Shown: positions 1 through 8,981, counted from the first letter of the stretch. The stretch: 40,123 bases of DNA from Algoriphagus aquimarinus (GCF_900112005.1 NZ_FOKK01000028.1:1-40123), one strand, 5' to 3'. Made by a program: numbers and translations. Notes: generated from the letters alone by a model not told the origin.

Positions 1-106
1 CGTACTCTTGTAAATCCATTACAGGACTAAATGAAACTGTAAACCTATACCAGTATTTAAACTCTAACCTGTAAACTTTTTTTAGGACGAGTCAGTTGGC
101 TTAGCA

Positions 107-296
107 GTGACCCCCGACCCCTTCCCGATAGTTATCGCGGAGGGGAGAATGGAGTTGGGTGCTGGAGCGAAGAATTTAAAATATAAAAGTAGAGAAGTGT
201 GACCCCCGACCCCTTCCCGATAGTTATCGCGGAGGGGAGAGTGGAGTTGGGTGCTGGAACGAAGAATTTAAAATATATAAAAGTAGAGAAGTGTGA
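107..296. repeat. Two-copy ~92-bp tandem repeat
   Basis: Copy 1 starts at 107 and copy 2 at 199. Both begin GTGACCCCCGACCCCTTCCC and end in AAAAGTAGAGAAGTG. They differ by a few substitutions (for example GAGAATGG against GAGAGTGG) and a 2-base TA insertion in copy 2. Each contains CCCGATAGTTATCG, a degenerate form of the CCCGATAGCTATCGGG palindrome found elsewhere in the window. Confidence 0.9.
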
Positions 297-546
297 GTAT
301 CACTCTGAAGGGGTGAAACCCATGGTAAAAAAAGAATAAAGGCCATTTACCTTCTCGATATCGCTCTGCTCATCGGGACAGGCAAAAGACGGAAACGTAA
401 CGTTGTGGGATGTCGAATTTCGGATGTCGGTAATTTAGAATGTTGAATATCAAATGATGAATGATGAATGCTGAAGTTGGAGGCAGTCAGTAGACTTGCG
501 CTAGAGAAGTTTAGGTAGCAATGCCGTAGGCATGACAGATTTATAG

Positions 547-566
547 CCACGGGTTTTAACCCGTGG
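547..566. repeat. 20-bp perfect palindrome
   Basis: The sequence CCACGGGTTTTAACCCGTGG is a perfect inverted repeat with no T-tract behind it. It looks like a dispersed palindromic repeat rather than a terminator. Only one copy was noticed in this window. Confidence 0.7.
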
Positions 567-703
567 TCAACAAAGAAATATGCCATTTTCCTCCTGCGCA
601 GAGTCATCTTCTGGAAACTAGAAATAATGCAGGAGGATGGAAAGGAATCGAAATGGGAAAGTTGGTTTGTAAAACACAGACCAGGGTGGAGAATAAAAAG
701 ATA

Positions 704-736
704 AAAACCTTCGAGGTTTGGAAGAACTCAAAGGTT
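704..736. repeat. CCTTCGAGG hairpin repeat, copy 1
   Basis: An imperfect inverted repeat: AACCTTCGAGG on the left arm and CTCAAAGGTT on the right. This is the most degenerate of three copies in 700-1060. Confidence 0.75.
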
Positions 737-914
737 AAGAAAGGGGCGGTAATGGACTACCGCCCCACAGCCAAGATTTGGAAAAGCGTAGGCTGTAAAA
801 AATGAATTATAAGAGATGGTTGGATTCCATCTTCTACAATCAATTGAGTGAACGCAACTAGTTTCTTATTCTAAACTAACTAATAAATATATTATTCGCA
901 AGTGACTGACAAGT

Positions 915-948
915 AAAACCTTCGAGGTTTGGAAAACCTCAAAGGTTA
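915..948. repeat. CCTTCGAGG hairpin repeat, copy 2
   Basis: An inverted repeat with arms AACCTTCGAGGTTT and AAACCTCAAAGGTT around a short GGA-type loop. It is followed by AAGAAAAGGGC, close to the AAGAAAGGGGC after copy 1, so the repeated unit extends past the hairpin. Confidence 0.8.
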
Positions 949-1027
949 AGAAAAGGGCAGGGCTGCTGAAGACCCCACCCCGAAAAAATAATTAAATGAA
1001 ATAAGTATTTCTGGAATCTTTAGGAAT

Positions 1028-1060
1028 AAAACCTTCGAGGTCTTGAAGACCTCAAAGGTT
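1028..1060. repeat. CCTTCGAGG hairpin repeat, copy 3
   Basis: Arms AACCTTCGAGGTC and GACCTCAAAGGTT around a TTGAA loop. The loop-proximal GTC/GAC pair replaces the GTT/AAC of copy 2. This compensated change suggests the hairpin itself is conserved. Confidence 0.8.
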
Positions 1061-1223
1061 AGGAATAATAAAAGAGACTCATTTCTCTTAATAGCCTGGG
1101 GTAAGAGACAGACTAGTACCCAATGAGCCTCCCAAAGGGAGATGCCGAAAACCCTTTTCAGAGTAGGCAAACAACCGAAAACGGTTTCCCTGTTTTTGAT
1201 CTGTTAAAAAACAGGATATAACG

Positions 1224-1475
1224 ATGAATAAATTAATTAAATCGCTGCCAGCACTCGCTTTGGTGCTAGCCGCTACATTTGCTTTTGCTTTTTCCAGTCC
1301 AAAAGCCGCTGCGCCTGAATACGGGCTGGATGGAAGCACTTGGGTCAACGTTGAAAATTTGCAGATTGGTGAAAACTATCTGTGTAATGAAAGTGAGCAG
1401 GTCTGTACCAGAACTGCTCCTTCCAGTTCAGCTCCCATGGTGAAGGAAGGAACCTTTGAGTTCATCGGAGAGTAA
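1224..1475 (+). CDS. Small secreted protein, DUF6520-like
   Basis: An 83-aa protein with a clear signal peptide: basic start MNKLIK, a hydrophobic core at residues 8-23 and a small-residue cleavage region near 24-30. The mature part is about 55 residues and carries W40 and a spaced cysteine pair (C54, C61) in a LCNESEQVC context that could form a disulfide. The pattern matches the short DUF6520-type exported proteins of Bacteroidota, whose function is not known. The gene stands alone, is convergent with susD and ends just before a strong terminator. The start is fixed by the signal peptide; no obvious Shine-Dalgarno site is seen. The family call is from memory of the pattern and could not be searched. 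Confidence 0.8.
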   Translation: MNKLIKSLPALALVLAATFAFAFSSPKAAAPEYGLDGSTWVNVENLQIGENYLCNESEQVCTRTAPSSSAPMVKEGTFEFIGE

Positions 1476-1486
1476 TCTCTTAAAGT

Positions 1487-1514
1487 AGGGAGGGCATTGC
1501 CCTCCCTTTTTTTT
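1487..1514 (+). terminator. Rho-independent terminator of the DUF6520-like gene
   Basis: An 8-bp GC-rich stem (GGGAGGGC / GCCCTCCC) with an ATT loop is followed by eight T residues. It lies 11 bp after the + strand stop codon, and the T-tract overlaps the last codon of the convergent susD gene. Confidence 0.92.
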
Positions 1515-2865
1515 AAAACTGTTCATTCAAATTCAATTCTCTCGGAGGTATTGGAAACACATATCCTTCCGAATTAGGTAACAAAACAGCTTCTGAGTTA
1601 TTCTCTCCCCTGTCGATAGTCACCCCAAATTCCATATTCTGATTAAGTCTTCTCAGGTCCAACCACCTTATTCCTCTAAACACCAGCTCTTTTCTTCTTT
1701 CTTCCAAAACTTTTCTCAAAAGTGAATCACCTGACAAACCTTCCAATGAAGCAATATTGCCATTCAGGTATCTTTTAGCTAACAGGTAGGTTAAATCCTC
1801 CACAGCAATCTGATCATACCCCAATCTCACAGCAGATTCTGCATGATCCAGCAGTACTTCGTCGGTAGCTAGCCCAGTAAAGAGATTGGCATCACCAGTA
1901 TATTTCCCTGCTAGATAAAATCTATTTTTTATAGGACTTGTGCTAAAGAACACTGTCTTTCTTAGGTCTAGACTATCGTACAATTTATAGAGTTCGGGAT
2001 TTACCCACAATTGGTTATGAATCGTAAATCTTCCACTATACATTTTGTCGTAATGAATGACTTCTTCATGAAATCGTGCAAACTTATATCGCAAGGACTT
2101 ATCTAAGTCATTATAATCCAGCAGTTTGCTCTTTATTTTCAAAGCCTTACCTGAATGCTCGAACGCTTTCTCATAATCCTGAATGGACAGGTAGATTCTG
2201 CTGAGTAAAGCCTCTGCTGCCCAGCGTGAAGGTCTGGTGGCTATTTCCGGAAAAAGCGGAAGTGCCTCGATATCATCTGTTAGGTCTTCTAAAATAAAGA
2301 CATATACCTCTTTTAGATTTACCTTAGGGCTGGATGCATTGATATCTGCATCTTTTCGGATCGGGATCCCCTCTTGTTTGGATTGATTTGGATTATATGC
2401 ATGTGCAAACTGTTGAGCAACTGAAAAGTGCCCCATCGCTCTATAGAATTTTGCAGCAGCTTCCAGTTCTCTGGCTCTCTTTTCCTCTTCTACTGACTGA
2501 GGAGAAAAATCACGAATCCCCTCAAGTACCACATTTGCATAGAATATCTTTCTATAAGAAAAAGACCAATCCACTCCAGCATCATCTGGCGCGTAAATAT
2601 CTTTTTCCCAAAAATACGCGCCCCTTTCTTCCAAAGTCATCAGGTTCAGGAGTGCATTGCTGAAAACTGCCTCGTCCGAAGCAATGAATCCCATTTTCGA
2701 AGTGGAGTTCATGGATCTGGGTTCCGCATCCAACAAGGCCTGAAAATCATCCAGTGTCTGGGGTATGACCAATGTCTGATCTGGCTTTTGATCCAGAAAA
2801 CTCTCACATCCTGTGAAAAAGAACATGCTTAACCACAGCCAGGTATACAATTGATTATTTTTCAT
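1513..2865 (-). CDS. SusD/RagB-type outer-membrane lipoprotein
   Basis: A surface lipoprotein that would cap the SusC-type channel encoded just upstream and deliver nutrient to it. The chosen start gives MKNNQLYTW followed by a hydrophobic stretch and the lipobox FFTGC (Cys about residue 18), a signal-peptidase II site. A longer frame to 2967 would place 34 non-signal residues ahead and overlap susC, so it is rejected. The TPR-like SusD core is visible: FYRAMGHFSVAQQFAHAYN, a region reading EALLSRIYLSIQDYEKA, and the C-terminal ERRKELVFRGIRWLDLRRLN typical of the family. At 450 aa it is on the short side for SusD. It starts 11 bp after susC. The ligand is unknown; no polysaccharide-degrading enzyme is nearby. 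Confidence 0.93.
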   Translation of the reverse strand: MKNNQLYTWLWLSMFFFTGCESFLDQKPDQTLVIPQTLDDFQALLDAEPRSMNSTSKMGFIASDEAVFSNALLNLMTLEERGAYFWEKDIYAPDDAGVDWSFSYRKIFYANVVLEGIRDFSPQSVEEEKRARELEAAAKFYRAMGHFSVAQQFAHAYNPNQSKQEGIPIRKDADINASSPKVNLKEVYVFILEDLTDDIEALPLFPEIATRPSRWAAEALLSRIYLSIQDYEKAFEHSGKALKIKSKLLDYNDLDKSLRYKFARFHEEVIHYDKMYSGRFTIHNQLWVNPELYKLYDSLDLRKTVFFSTSPIKNRFYLAGKYTGDANLFTGLATDEVLLDHAESAVRLGYDQIAVEDLTYLLAKRYLNGNIASLEGLSGDSLLRKVLEERRKELVFRGIRWLDLRRLNQNMEFGVTIDRGENNSEAVLLPNSEGYVFPIPPRELNLNEQF

Positions 2866-2876
2866 GGTATTGAAAT

Positions 2877-5800
2877 TTAGAAAGTGATTGATAGGCCCAT
2901 TGAATAGGTTCTTGGTGCCTGATAATTTCGAAAATCCGGATCTTTGACGTCCTTTGCAGCTTTCCACAGAATTCCTAAATTATCTAAGTAGGAATAGATC
3001 CTGATTTGCTCAAAAGGCAATGAAGCAATAGTTGATTTGCTCCAACTGTATGATAGTTTAATATCCTGCCACCGGATATGGTCTCCTTTCCTCACTCTCC
3101 TGCTGCTAATCTGGTCGAAAGTCGCTCTTCTAGGATCTTGCTTCAGTGGATCAGAAGGCACAGTGGTGATCAATTCATCACCAGAATTTCTCCAGCGGAT
3201 TGCATAATCAGCATGGGTTATCTGTCCCCGGTTCAATTGATCGTATTCCACAGATTCTTTTTTGAAATAATACCCCAATCGAAAAGTAACGTTCGAGGAC
3301 AACTCAAAACCCTTCCAGGTAACCGAATTTCTTAATCCTCCAATATGTGTCGGGATAGAAGAACCCTCAAACTGGAGATCTTCCAGTGTAGTACGGTTGA
3401 GTATTTCCGTGTAATCTGTGCTTGGCTGGCCTTCCAACAAACCCAAAGGGTCACCCGTAATCGGATCCAGACCTGCAAAAGGAAAACTGAATATGCTAAA
3501 TAATGGATATCCTTCAACCGGAACTGGACTGATGCCCGATAAGCCAGAGGAATAGGATGCGGCTTGGGTAGCCGTAGGCTTTTGTTGGTAATCCACCACC
3601 CTTTCGTTGATATAGCTATAGATGATACTTGCATTCCAGGAAAGGCCGCCTTTTAAGACTCTGGAATTGATAGCCAGATCCACTCCCTTGGTACGGGTGG
3701 CAGCATAGTTTTTGGTCAAGGAAGACTGGCCTGAAGAAGGATAGGTAGGCAACACCCCGAACAAGTCTATCCCTTGTTTGTGATAAAATTCCAAAGAGCC
3801 TGTCAGGCGTTGTTTCCAGAACTCAAATTCGGCCCCCAGATTGACTATCTTGATTCGTTCCCACCGTAGCTGTGGATTTGGTGGATTGAGGATGGAAAGC
3901 CAAGGCTTTCCAACCAAACTGTTGGTGGCTGCAGAAAAATACTGTGCAGTCGTAAATGCGGTCGCTGAGGGATTGGTATTTCCGTTGAAACCGTAACTCA
4001 CTTTGAATTTCAGGTAAGAAATCCATTCCTTATCCAACCAAGATTCCTCTGAGATAATCCAGCCCAGACCCGCAGACCAAAGCGGAACAGCACGAGCATT
4101 GGTACTGACACCATACAGGTTGGAGGCATCTCTTCTAAGGGAACCTGTCAACAAGTACTTATTTTTAAGGGTATAGCCCGCATTGGCGTAGGCAGACAAG
4201 AATCGGTCAGTCCAGGCTCCAAAATTCTGCATAAAAGGGGTTTGATAAGGGAAGCCTGTATTGAGAAGTGGATAGTAACCCAGGTAGTCTACCGGCTGAG
4301 GGATTCCAGTAATAGGATCCACCCCATAGGCACGGTCTTGGGAGCTTTCTCTTTGAAAATCTTTCAATTCAAAACCTAGAATGGCAGAAATATCCTGATC
4401 TTTCCCCCATTGTCTCTGGTAATTCAGCTGGGATCTTAGGGTATGGCTGTAGGCTTCTGAAAAATTCAGATCATTGATCCCTCCTACCGGAATCACCCTG
4501 TTTACCGATCCATTTTGTGAAACTGTAGAATACAGGTTAATCAGGTTTCTGGAGAAATAAGAATCCAGGCTATTTATTTGCTTTCTGCTTCCATGTGATC
4601 TCCAATACTGGTAATCCATCCTGAACACTAAGCCTTTCAACAGCTCATAGGAAATACTGGGGGCTATCCGAAATTCAAGCTGCCTGTTTTGAATACTGGA
4701 AGCGTTGATCTCATTAAGCGGGATAAAATCCCAGTTCAGTAAATCAGTATCACGAAGGGATTCAATGAAGCGGCTATTATAATTCTTCATTACTGACAGT
4801 GGATAACCTGCTTCATCTTTGAGCTTATCATAAGGAGAAAGTCCTTCCAAGACAGGAAAGCCGGTGCTATTCCCTGCACTTACTAGGTAAGTCTGCAACC
4901 CCATGTTGAGTTTGGAATTAACTGACTTCCAATTTTGACGAAGATTAAGTGTGATTCTCTGAGACAGGTCTGACACTGTGGACTCCCGAATCCGATCATA
5001 TCCCAGACCCACAAAATATCCATAGGTTTCTGATCCTCCGCTCAAGTTGAGTGCAATCTGCTGGCTAAAACTGTTACTATAAAAATCTTCTGCCAGATAG
5101 GATCTTAGATCAGTGGTCTTATATCCACTTAATCTATTTTGAAGATCGGAATCAGTGATTTCTCCATTTATTTGCTGAAAAAGGCTTTCCACCACTGGAG
5201 AAAGCTTCTTTTGATCGTATGCATTGTAATCTCCATCATAAACACCTTGATGAAATAGCCGCTGTTCCACCTCGACAAAATCGGCCACAGACATTTGTGG
5301 AGCATAAAAAGGGTTAAAGGACTGTCCTAGGGTACTGTTACTGGTCAGGTTGACAATTAGTGGACTGCCCAATTTTCCTTTTTTGGTGGTGATCACAATG
5401 ACTCCGTTTCCAGCTTTTGCTCCCCAGATAGAGGCAGCAGCAGCATCCTTGAGCACGGTGATGGATTCCACGTCATTGGGGTTGATATTTTCTATTGCTC
5501 CGTCATAAGCCAGATTATCCAAGATGATAAGAGGTTGGGTATCTGAGAACAGGGAGCTCTGTCCCCTGATCGAAATACTTTCCCCTTTGGCAAGGTCTGC
5601 TCGGTCTCGGTTGAACACCAGTCCTGGAGTAAGGTCCTCCATCCTATCCAGTAAATTGGTACTGACCCTTCTGGATATCAATTCATTATTAAGGTGAGAA
5701 AAAGATCCGGTGGCACGTTCAGCACTGATTTCCTGGATTCCTGTTGATAGCACTTCTACCGAAGCCAAGCTTATTTCATCAACTGAAAGTAAGACCTTCA

Positions 5801-6083
5801 CAGGTGAAAGTTGTGGAATATCCACCTCGATTTCCTGCTTGAGGTATCCAATGAAACTCAGCACAAGTAAATATTTCCCAGAAGTCGCTGGTAGGATAAA
5901 TTCTCCTTTTTCATCGGTTATAGTTCCTTTTATGGTACCCTTGATCAACACATTAACGCCAGGCAACGGAAGTCGGGAATCTTGGTCGATGACCAGGCCA
6001 CGGATAGCCATTTGGTTAAGCTCTTGAGCATGGACTAAGCCTATCAGCCAAAAGCTCATTAGTAGGATTAGAAGTTTTTTCAT
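2877..6083 (-). CDS. SusC/RagA-type TonB-linked outer-membrane transporter
   Basis: A 1068-aa TonB-dependent channel that imports a substrate together with the SusD partner. Residues 1-19 are a signal peptide ending VHA-Q. Residues ~27-105 form the carboxypeptidase-like regulatory domain (LPGVNVLIKGT, then TDEKGEF). Residues ~120-236 are the plug, with the hallmark NPNDVESITVLKDAAAASIW followed by GAKAGNGVIVITTKKGK. The rest is the 22-strand barrel, ending in the aromatic SMGLSITF expected for outer-membrane insertion. The start overlaps the upstream redoxin gene by ATGA (4 bp), which indicates translational coupling. No FecI/FecR or AraC-type regulator is adjacent. Substrate specificity cannot be read from the sequence. 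Confidence 0.96.
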   Translation of the reverse strand: MKKLLILLMSFWLIGLVHAQELNQMAIRGLVIDQDSRLPLPGVNVLIKGTIKGTITDEKGEFILPATSGKYLLVLSFIGYLKQEIEVDIPQLSPVKVLLSVDEISLASVEVLSTGIQEISAERATGSFSHLNNELISRRVSTNLLDRMEDLTPGLVFNRDRADLAKGESISIRGQSSLFSDTQPLIILDNLAYDGAIENINPNDVESITVLKDAAAASIWGAKAGNGVIVITTKKGKLGSPLIVNLTSNSTLGQSFNPFYAPQMSVADFVEVEQRLFHQGVYDGDYNAYDQKKLSPVVESLFQQINGEITDSDLQNRLSGYKTTDLRSYLAEDFYSNSFSQQIALNLSGGSETYGYFVGLGYDRIRESTVSDLSQRITLNLRQNWKSVNSKLNMGLQTYLVSAGNSTGFPVLEGLSPYDKLKDEAGYPLSVMKNYNSRFIESLRDTDLLNWDFIPLNEINASSIQNRQLEFRIAPSISYELLKGLVFRMDYQYWRSHGSRKQINSLDSYFSRNLINLYSTVSQNGSVNRVIPVGGINDLNFSEAYSHTLRSQLNYQRQWGKDQDISAILGFELKDFQRESSQDRAYGVDPITGIPQPVDYLGYYPLLNTGFPYQTPFMQNFGAWTDRFLSAYANAGYTLKNKYLLTGSLRRDASNLYGVSTNARAVPLWSAGLGWIISEESWLDKEWISYLKFKVSYGFNGNTNPSATAFTTAQYFSAATNSLVGKPWLSILNPPNPQLRWERIKIVNLGAEFEFWKQRLTGSLEFYHKQGIDLFGVLPTYPSSGQSSLTKNYAATRTKGVDLAINSRVLKGGLSWNASIIYSYINERVVDYQQKPTATQAASYSSGLSGISPVPVEGYPLFSIFSFPFAGLDPITGDPLGLLEGQPSTDYTEILNRTTLEDLQFEGSSIPTHIGGLRNSVTWKGFELSSNVTFRLGYYFKKESVEYDQLNRGQITHADYAIRWRNSGDELITTVPSDPLKQDPRRATFDQISSRRVRKGDHIRWQDIKLSYSWSKSTIASLPFEQIRIYSYLDNLGILWKAAKDVKDPDFRNYQAPRTYSMGLSITF

Positions 6084-7759
6084 GGTTGAAACGGGGATGG
6101 TTTAAGAATTGATGTTTTAGACCCAAGAGGCTGGAGAAGATCTTGTAGGCTGGTTCGAAAGGATTCTGCAGTCCTTCCCGGAACCCAGATGCTGAGCACT
6201 TTACCCTCTGGGTCAATCAACATGGTTCGCGGGTAGCCTGTGATTAGGTAATGATCCAGCCAGGATCTCCATATTTGGCTGGGAAGCCTCAGATTGGTGA
6301 GTGCTGGATTAGAATAGGTGGAGAGTTGTTCCTTCCAAAGTATAGGATCATTGTCTACCGAAACCGCTACTATCTCCAGACCATTTATTTCTTCTTGATA
6401 GATGGGCAATAGGACTTTTCTAAAGAAATTGGCACTGTGGGTGCAGGTGGAGAAATAAAAGTACAGCAGCGTAGCTTTTCCCTTCAGATCCTCAGTATTC
6501 ATTTGCTTTCCATCCAAATTGGAAAATTGGGCATACCTTAAAGGCTGCTGGGGCGAAAGCCTGATTTCCATCTCTTCAAGTTTAGTTTGATAGCTAGAAG
6601 GATCCATTTTGTCAATGATACCTGAGAGAAACTGTACCGGATCTTGCTGTCGGCTGACCTGCTCCATTGCATAGGTATAGAGCAGGAGGTTTTTGGTTTT
6701 GCCTGCAAACTCATTCAAGACCAAATCAGGAAACTCTTCCTCTCTAAGAACAGCGGCCATGTTTGCCCATTCCTTGTAAAAATAAATTCTCCCGGTTGAG
6801 AGATTAAACTCTGAAACTTCTTCTATCTGTCTTTTTAGCTTTAGGAGTATGTCGGGCATTGTACGCTCGATTTTCTCGACTGCCTGACCGTTGTTTTGAG
6901 CTTTTCCGACCAAATAGCCATACCTACGGATACTACTTAGAGCCCTTGCATAGTACGAGCCCAGTAAATTCTCCCTTAGTTGCATGTATTGAGCAGGAGT
7001 CAGCATTTTTTTTCTGGAATTCAGTATTCGCATTCCAGGAATATCTTCCTCCTTGGTGAGAAGAGAAGCCAAGTCTCTGTCGAGGTGATCTTTTCCGAGT
7101 TCCAGAATCTGAAGTGAGGCACCAAACTCTTGGCTGGCTTTTTTTAATTGGGCTCTGTAATCTTCTTTATCCAGGTAATTTTCCTTATCCTTTTCAATCA
7201 AGTCTCTGGAACTATCAAAATGCTGCTGTTTTCTGGCCCGACCAATTAGGTATTGAGATTCCATCCAATCCCCCTGAGCCCCCCCAAAGACCATCATGGA
7301 GCGCTGCAGGTCAATTCCCACCTTGATGCTATCCTGAGCGCTGATCAGAAAATCCTCAATTAGGGGACGATCATTCAGGTAAAGAGAAAAATAACTTATC
7401 TCTGTGGTCTGGGGAAGTCTTACTCTGAATTTCCTGACTCTAGGGTCCAGCACACCATCAAAGAAGGTTCCATGAGTGGTACTGATTTCCATGCTGCTAT
7501 CCGGCAAGGTTTGACCCAATTCCTTACTAAAGGAACTGAAGACCAGCTTTAGAGGTCCCAAGGAATCAGGGTTAATTAATTCACCATAAATCAAAGCTCC
7601 CATGCGAGCAGAAGAGCTTGCGCCCTCCTGCCCTGGGATGCCAGGCTGATAAACCAAATCTGTACCTGGGGGTGACTCCACAACTTTACTTTGTGCTTTT
7701 AGGGTGCTTATGGGAAGGCATAGGTATCCCATTAAGCAGATGAGTATGAGTTTTTTCAT
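6080..7759 (-). CDS. Secreted TlpA/AhpC-TSA-like redoxin with CxxS site
   Basis: A 559-aa exported protein, first gene of the susC-susD operon. A signal peptide occupies residues 1-22 (ends LKAQ). Residues ~50-400 have no motif I recognise and are largely helical and charged. Residues ~408-545 are a thioredoxin-fold redoxin domain: LKGKATLLYFYFSTCTHSAN, EIVAVSVDND, then the cis-Pro region YPRTMLIDPEGKVLS. The usual TlpA CxxC is C439-T-H-S442, so the resolving cysteine is replaced by serine. Such a protein may act through a single thiol, or may only bind. Large two-part TlpA-like proteins beside SusC/D pairs are a familiar Bacteroidota arrangement, with unclear role. Confidence 0.85.
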   Translation of the reverse strand: MKKLILICLMGYLCLPISTLKAQSKVVESPPGTDLVYQPGIPGQEGASSSARMGALIYGELINPDSLGPLKLVFSSFSKELGQTLPDSSMEISTTHGTFFDGVLDPRVRKFRVRLPQTTEISYFSLYLNDRPLIEDFLISAQDSIKVGIDLQRSMMVFGGAQGDWMESQYLIGRARKQQHFDSSRDLIEKDKENYLDKEDYRAQLKKASQEFGASLQILELGKDHLDRDLASLLTKEEDIPGMRILNSRKKMLTPAQYMQLRENLLGSYYARALSSIRRYGYLVGKAQNNGQAVEKIERTMPDILLKLKRQIEEVSEFNLSTGRIYFYKEWANMAAVLREEEFPDLVLNEFAGKTKNLLLYTYAMEQVSRQQDPVQFLSGIIDKMDPSSYQTKLEEMEIRLSPQQPLRYAQFSNLDGKQMNTEDLKGKATLLYFYFSTCTHSANFFRKVLLPIYQEEINGLEIVAVSVDNDPILWKEQLSTYSNPALTNLRLPSQIWRSWLDHYLITGYPRTMLIDPEGKVLSIWVPGRTAESFRTSLQDLLQPLGSKTSILKPSPFQP

Positions 7760-7774
7760 GAGCTTTTTGTTTTA

Positions 7775-7890
7775 TGCTGGAAGACGGAAGACCGAAGACA
7801 GAAGACGGATGCTCGATGCTCGATGTCCGGTGTCCGATGTCCGGTGTTGGAAGGCGGAAGACCTATGTCGGATGTCGGGTGACCGATGTG
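7775..7890. repeat. Short-word repeat arrays (GAAGACG and CCGATGTCCG)
   Basis: Directly upstream of the redoxin operon. From about 7779 the words GAAGACGGAAGACCGAAGAC recur, then from about 7808 come tandem CGATGCTCGATG and CCGATGTCCGGTG words. The same CCGATGTCCGATG family recurs at 16930-16967 inside a glycosyltransferase gene and in the 37-38 kb spacers. Confidence 0.85.
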
Positions 7891-7895
7891 GTTAC

Positions 7896-8007
7896 CGTCA
7901 TTGCGAGGCGAGGTACGAGCCGCGGCAATCTCAATCTAGGAAGTGCTAACTTCTATGAGATTGCTTCGTCCTTCAGCCTCCCGCCACGACGGGCAGGCGC
8001 AATGACG
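7896..8007. repeat. CGTCATTGCG palindromic element (copy A)
   Basis: A 112-bp element bounded by perfect 10-bp terminal inverted repeats CGTCATTGCG and CGCAATGACG. Inside is a second pair of inverted words, GGCAATCTCA and TGAGATTGC. This is the best-delimited copy of a family found at 15.7-18.2 kb and inside two genes. Confidence 0.88.
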
Positions 8008-8159
8008 TTCCAAACAAGACGTAGTCCTTCCACCCTACCGATTTCCGATAGTCCAGCAATAATGAATAATAAGATGTAATGTGTCAGCGCTACCAGCTAC
8101 TGTGAGCTTGCTGACGTGAGTGTGAGGTAACCGATCTGCTAAGGGCTGTGCACCTCCCC

Positions 8160-8177
8160 TCCCGATAGCTATCGGGA
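8160..8177. repeat. 18-bp perfect palindrome TCCCGATAGCTATCGGGA
   Basis: Perfect palindrome, also present at 14300-14317 and 14451-14468, with degenerate forms at about 124 and 216. No T-tract follows, so it is a dispersed repeat rather than a terminator. Confidence 0.85.
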
Positions 8178-8424
8178 CACGGTCATGGCCGGAACCCTTA
8201 AATCGGATTCTTAGGCTTCAGTGGATATAGGCGATCATCGATTGATTGCATACCTCCAAACTGTACAGCTAGAATCAACTCCTCAAAATGGACACATAAA
8301 AACACGCCCTTCATCGAATAGAGAGAAGAAGAATGAAAAAAGGCAGTAATTGTCTCAGTATGTCTCATTTGATATGATTCTTAGACAATTTTAACTAGAT
8401 GTTTCATCAAAAAAGAATAAATTC

Positions 8425-8507
8425 GGTAGTATAAACTCTACCTATAGTAGTTTAAAACTACTATTTACAGAAAACTGCATTCATTAGACCTAAAAGCAGT
8501 ATTTTTG
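8425..8507 (+). promoter_or_regulatory. Probable promoter/operator region of the XRE gene
   Basis: A 21-bp inverted repeat at 8444-8464 has 10-bp perfect arms (ATAGTAGTTT and its complement) around a central A. A weaker repeat GGTAG...CTACC lies at 8425-8442. TATTTTTG at 8500-8507 fits the Bacteroidota -7 consensus TAnnTTTG, 16 bp before the XRE start codon; no clear -33 TTTG partner is seen. The palindrome is a reasonable autoregulatory operator for the downstream HTH protein. Binding is inferred. Confidence 0.45.
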
Positions 8508-8523
8508 GATAAACAGCATTATT

Positions 8524-8925
8524 ATGAGAGAAGAAGAAGAGTCAGAATTCACCGTTTTGGAGAATAAAAAAATTGGAAGGAATTTCTACATGTATCGTAA
8601 GTTGACCGATACAAAAGCATTAGAGGTTGCAGAATATTTAGGAATAAAGGAAGCTACTTATACTAAGTATGAGCGAGGGGAAAGCAGGATTACAGTTGAT
8701 TTAATTCAAAAGATCTCTGAATTTTTTAAAGTAGATCCTCTTCAATTAATTTCTGCACAACCAAGCAATTACGTTGAGGCAATCACAGGGTCAAACAACA
8801 TTGCAATCCAAACAAACAGTACTTACAAAGCCACTGATGCGAAGCAAACAGAAGTAATGATGAAGATGATGGAGACGATGATGCAGATGAATGAGGCCAT
8901 CAGGAAGATACTGGAGGGGAAGTGA
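8524..8925 (+). CDS. XRE-family DNA-binding regulator
   Basis: A 133-aa protein. Residues ~17-72 form a Cro/CI-type helix-turn-helix, with recognition region VAEYLGIKEATYTKYERGES and the usual closing helix LIQKISEFFKVDPLQLI. Residues ~100-132 are Met- and Glu-rich (MMKMMETMMQMNEAIRKILE) and look like a short coiled coil, which would support dimerisation. The first 14 residues are very acidic. It is the first + strand gene after a long repeat-rich gap, with a palindromic candidate operator upstream. It may regulate itself or the following + strand genes, which start 56 bp later. No target can be named. Confidence 0.9.
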   Translation: MREEEESEFTVLENKKIGRNFYMYRKLTDTKALEVAEYLGIKEATYTKYERGESRITVDLIQKISEFFKVDPLQLISAQPSNYVEAITGSNNIAIQTNSTYKATDAKQTEVMMKMMETMMQMNEAIRKILEGK

Positions 8926-8981
8926 AAACACCCTACTAAGCAAAGTTTTCCTCCGTTCCAAAACCCTTATAATGCATTAGA

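Larger units (their letters stand above)
1..1223. other. Gene-free, repeat-rich interval
   Basis: No convincing gene is visible on either strand. The interval holds a 92-bp tandem repeat, a 20-bp perfect palindrome and three copies of a CCTTCGAGG-type hairpin (listed separately). Around 410-480 there is degenerate low-complexity sequence in which GATGTCG and GAATG-like words recur. An open frame at 563-805 (+) runs straight through two of the repeats and has no recognisable protein character, so it is not called. Confidence 0.6.

Noticed and set aside
563..805. 80-aa open frame on the + strand
   Set aside because: It begins inside one palindrome and runs through a CCTTCGAGG hairpin. No domain, signal or partner gene, and the composition is that of the repeats.
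2866..2967. Extended start of the SusD gene at 2967
   Set aside because: It would put 34 charged residues ahead of an excellent lipoprotein signal and overlap the end of susC.
7704..8079. Overlapping + strand open frames upstream of the redoxin gene
   Set aside because: They are built from GAAGACG, CCGATG and CGTCATTGCG repeats and are antisense to the redoxin start; no protein signal.
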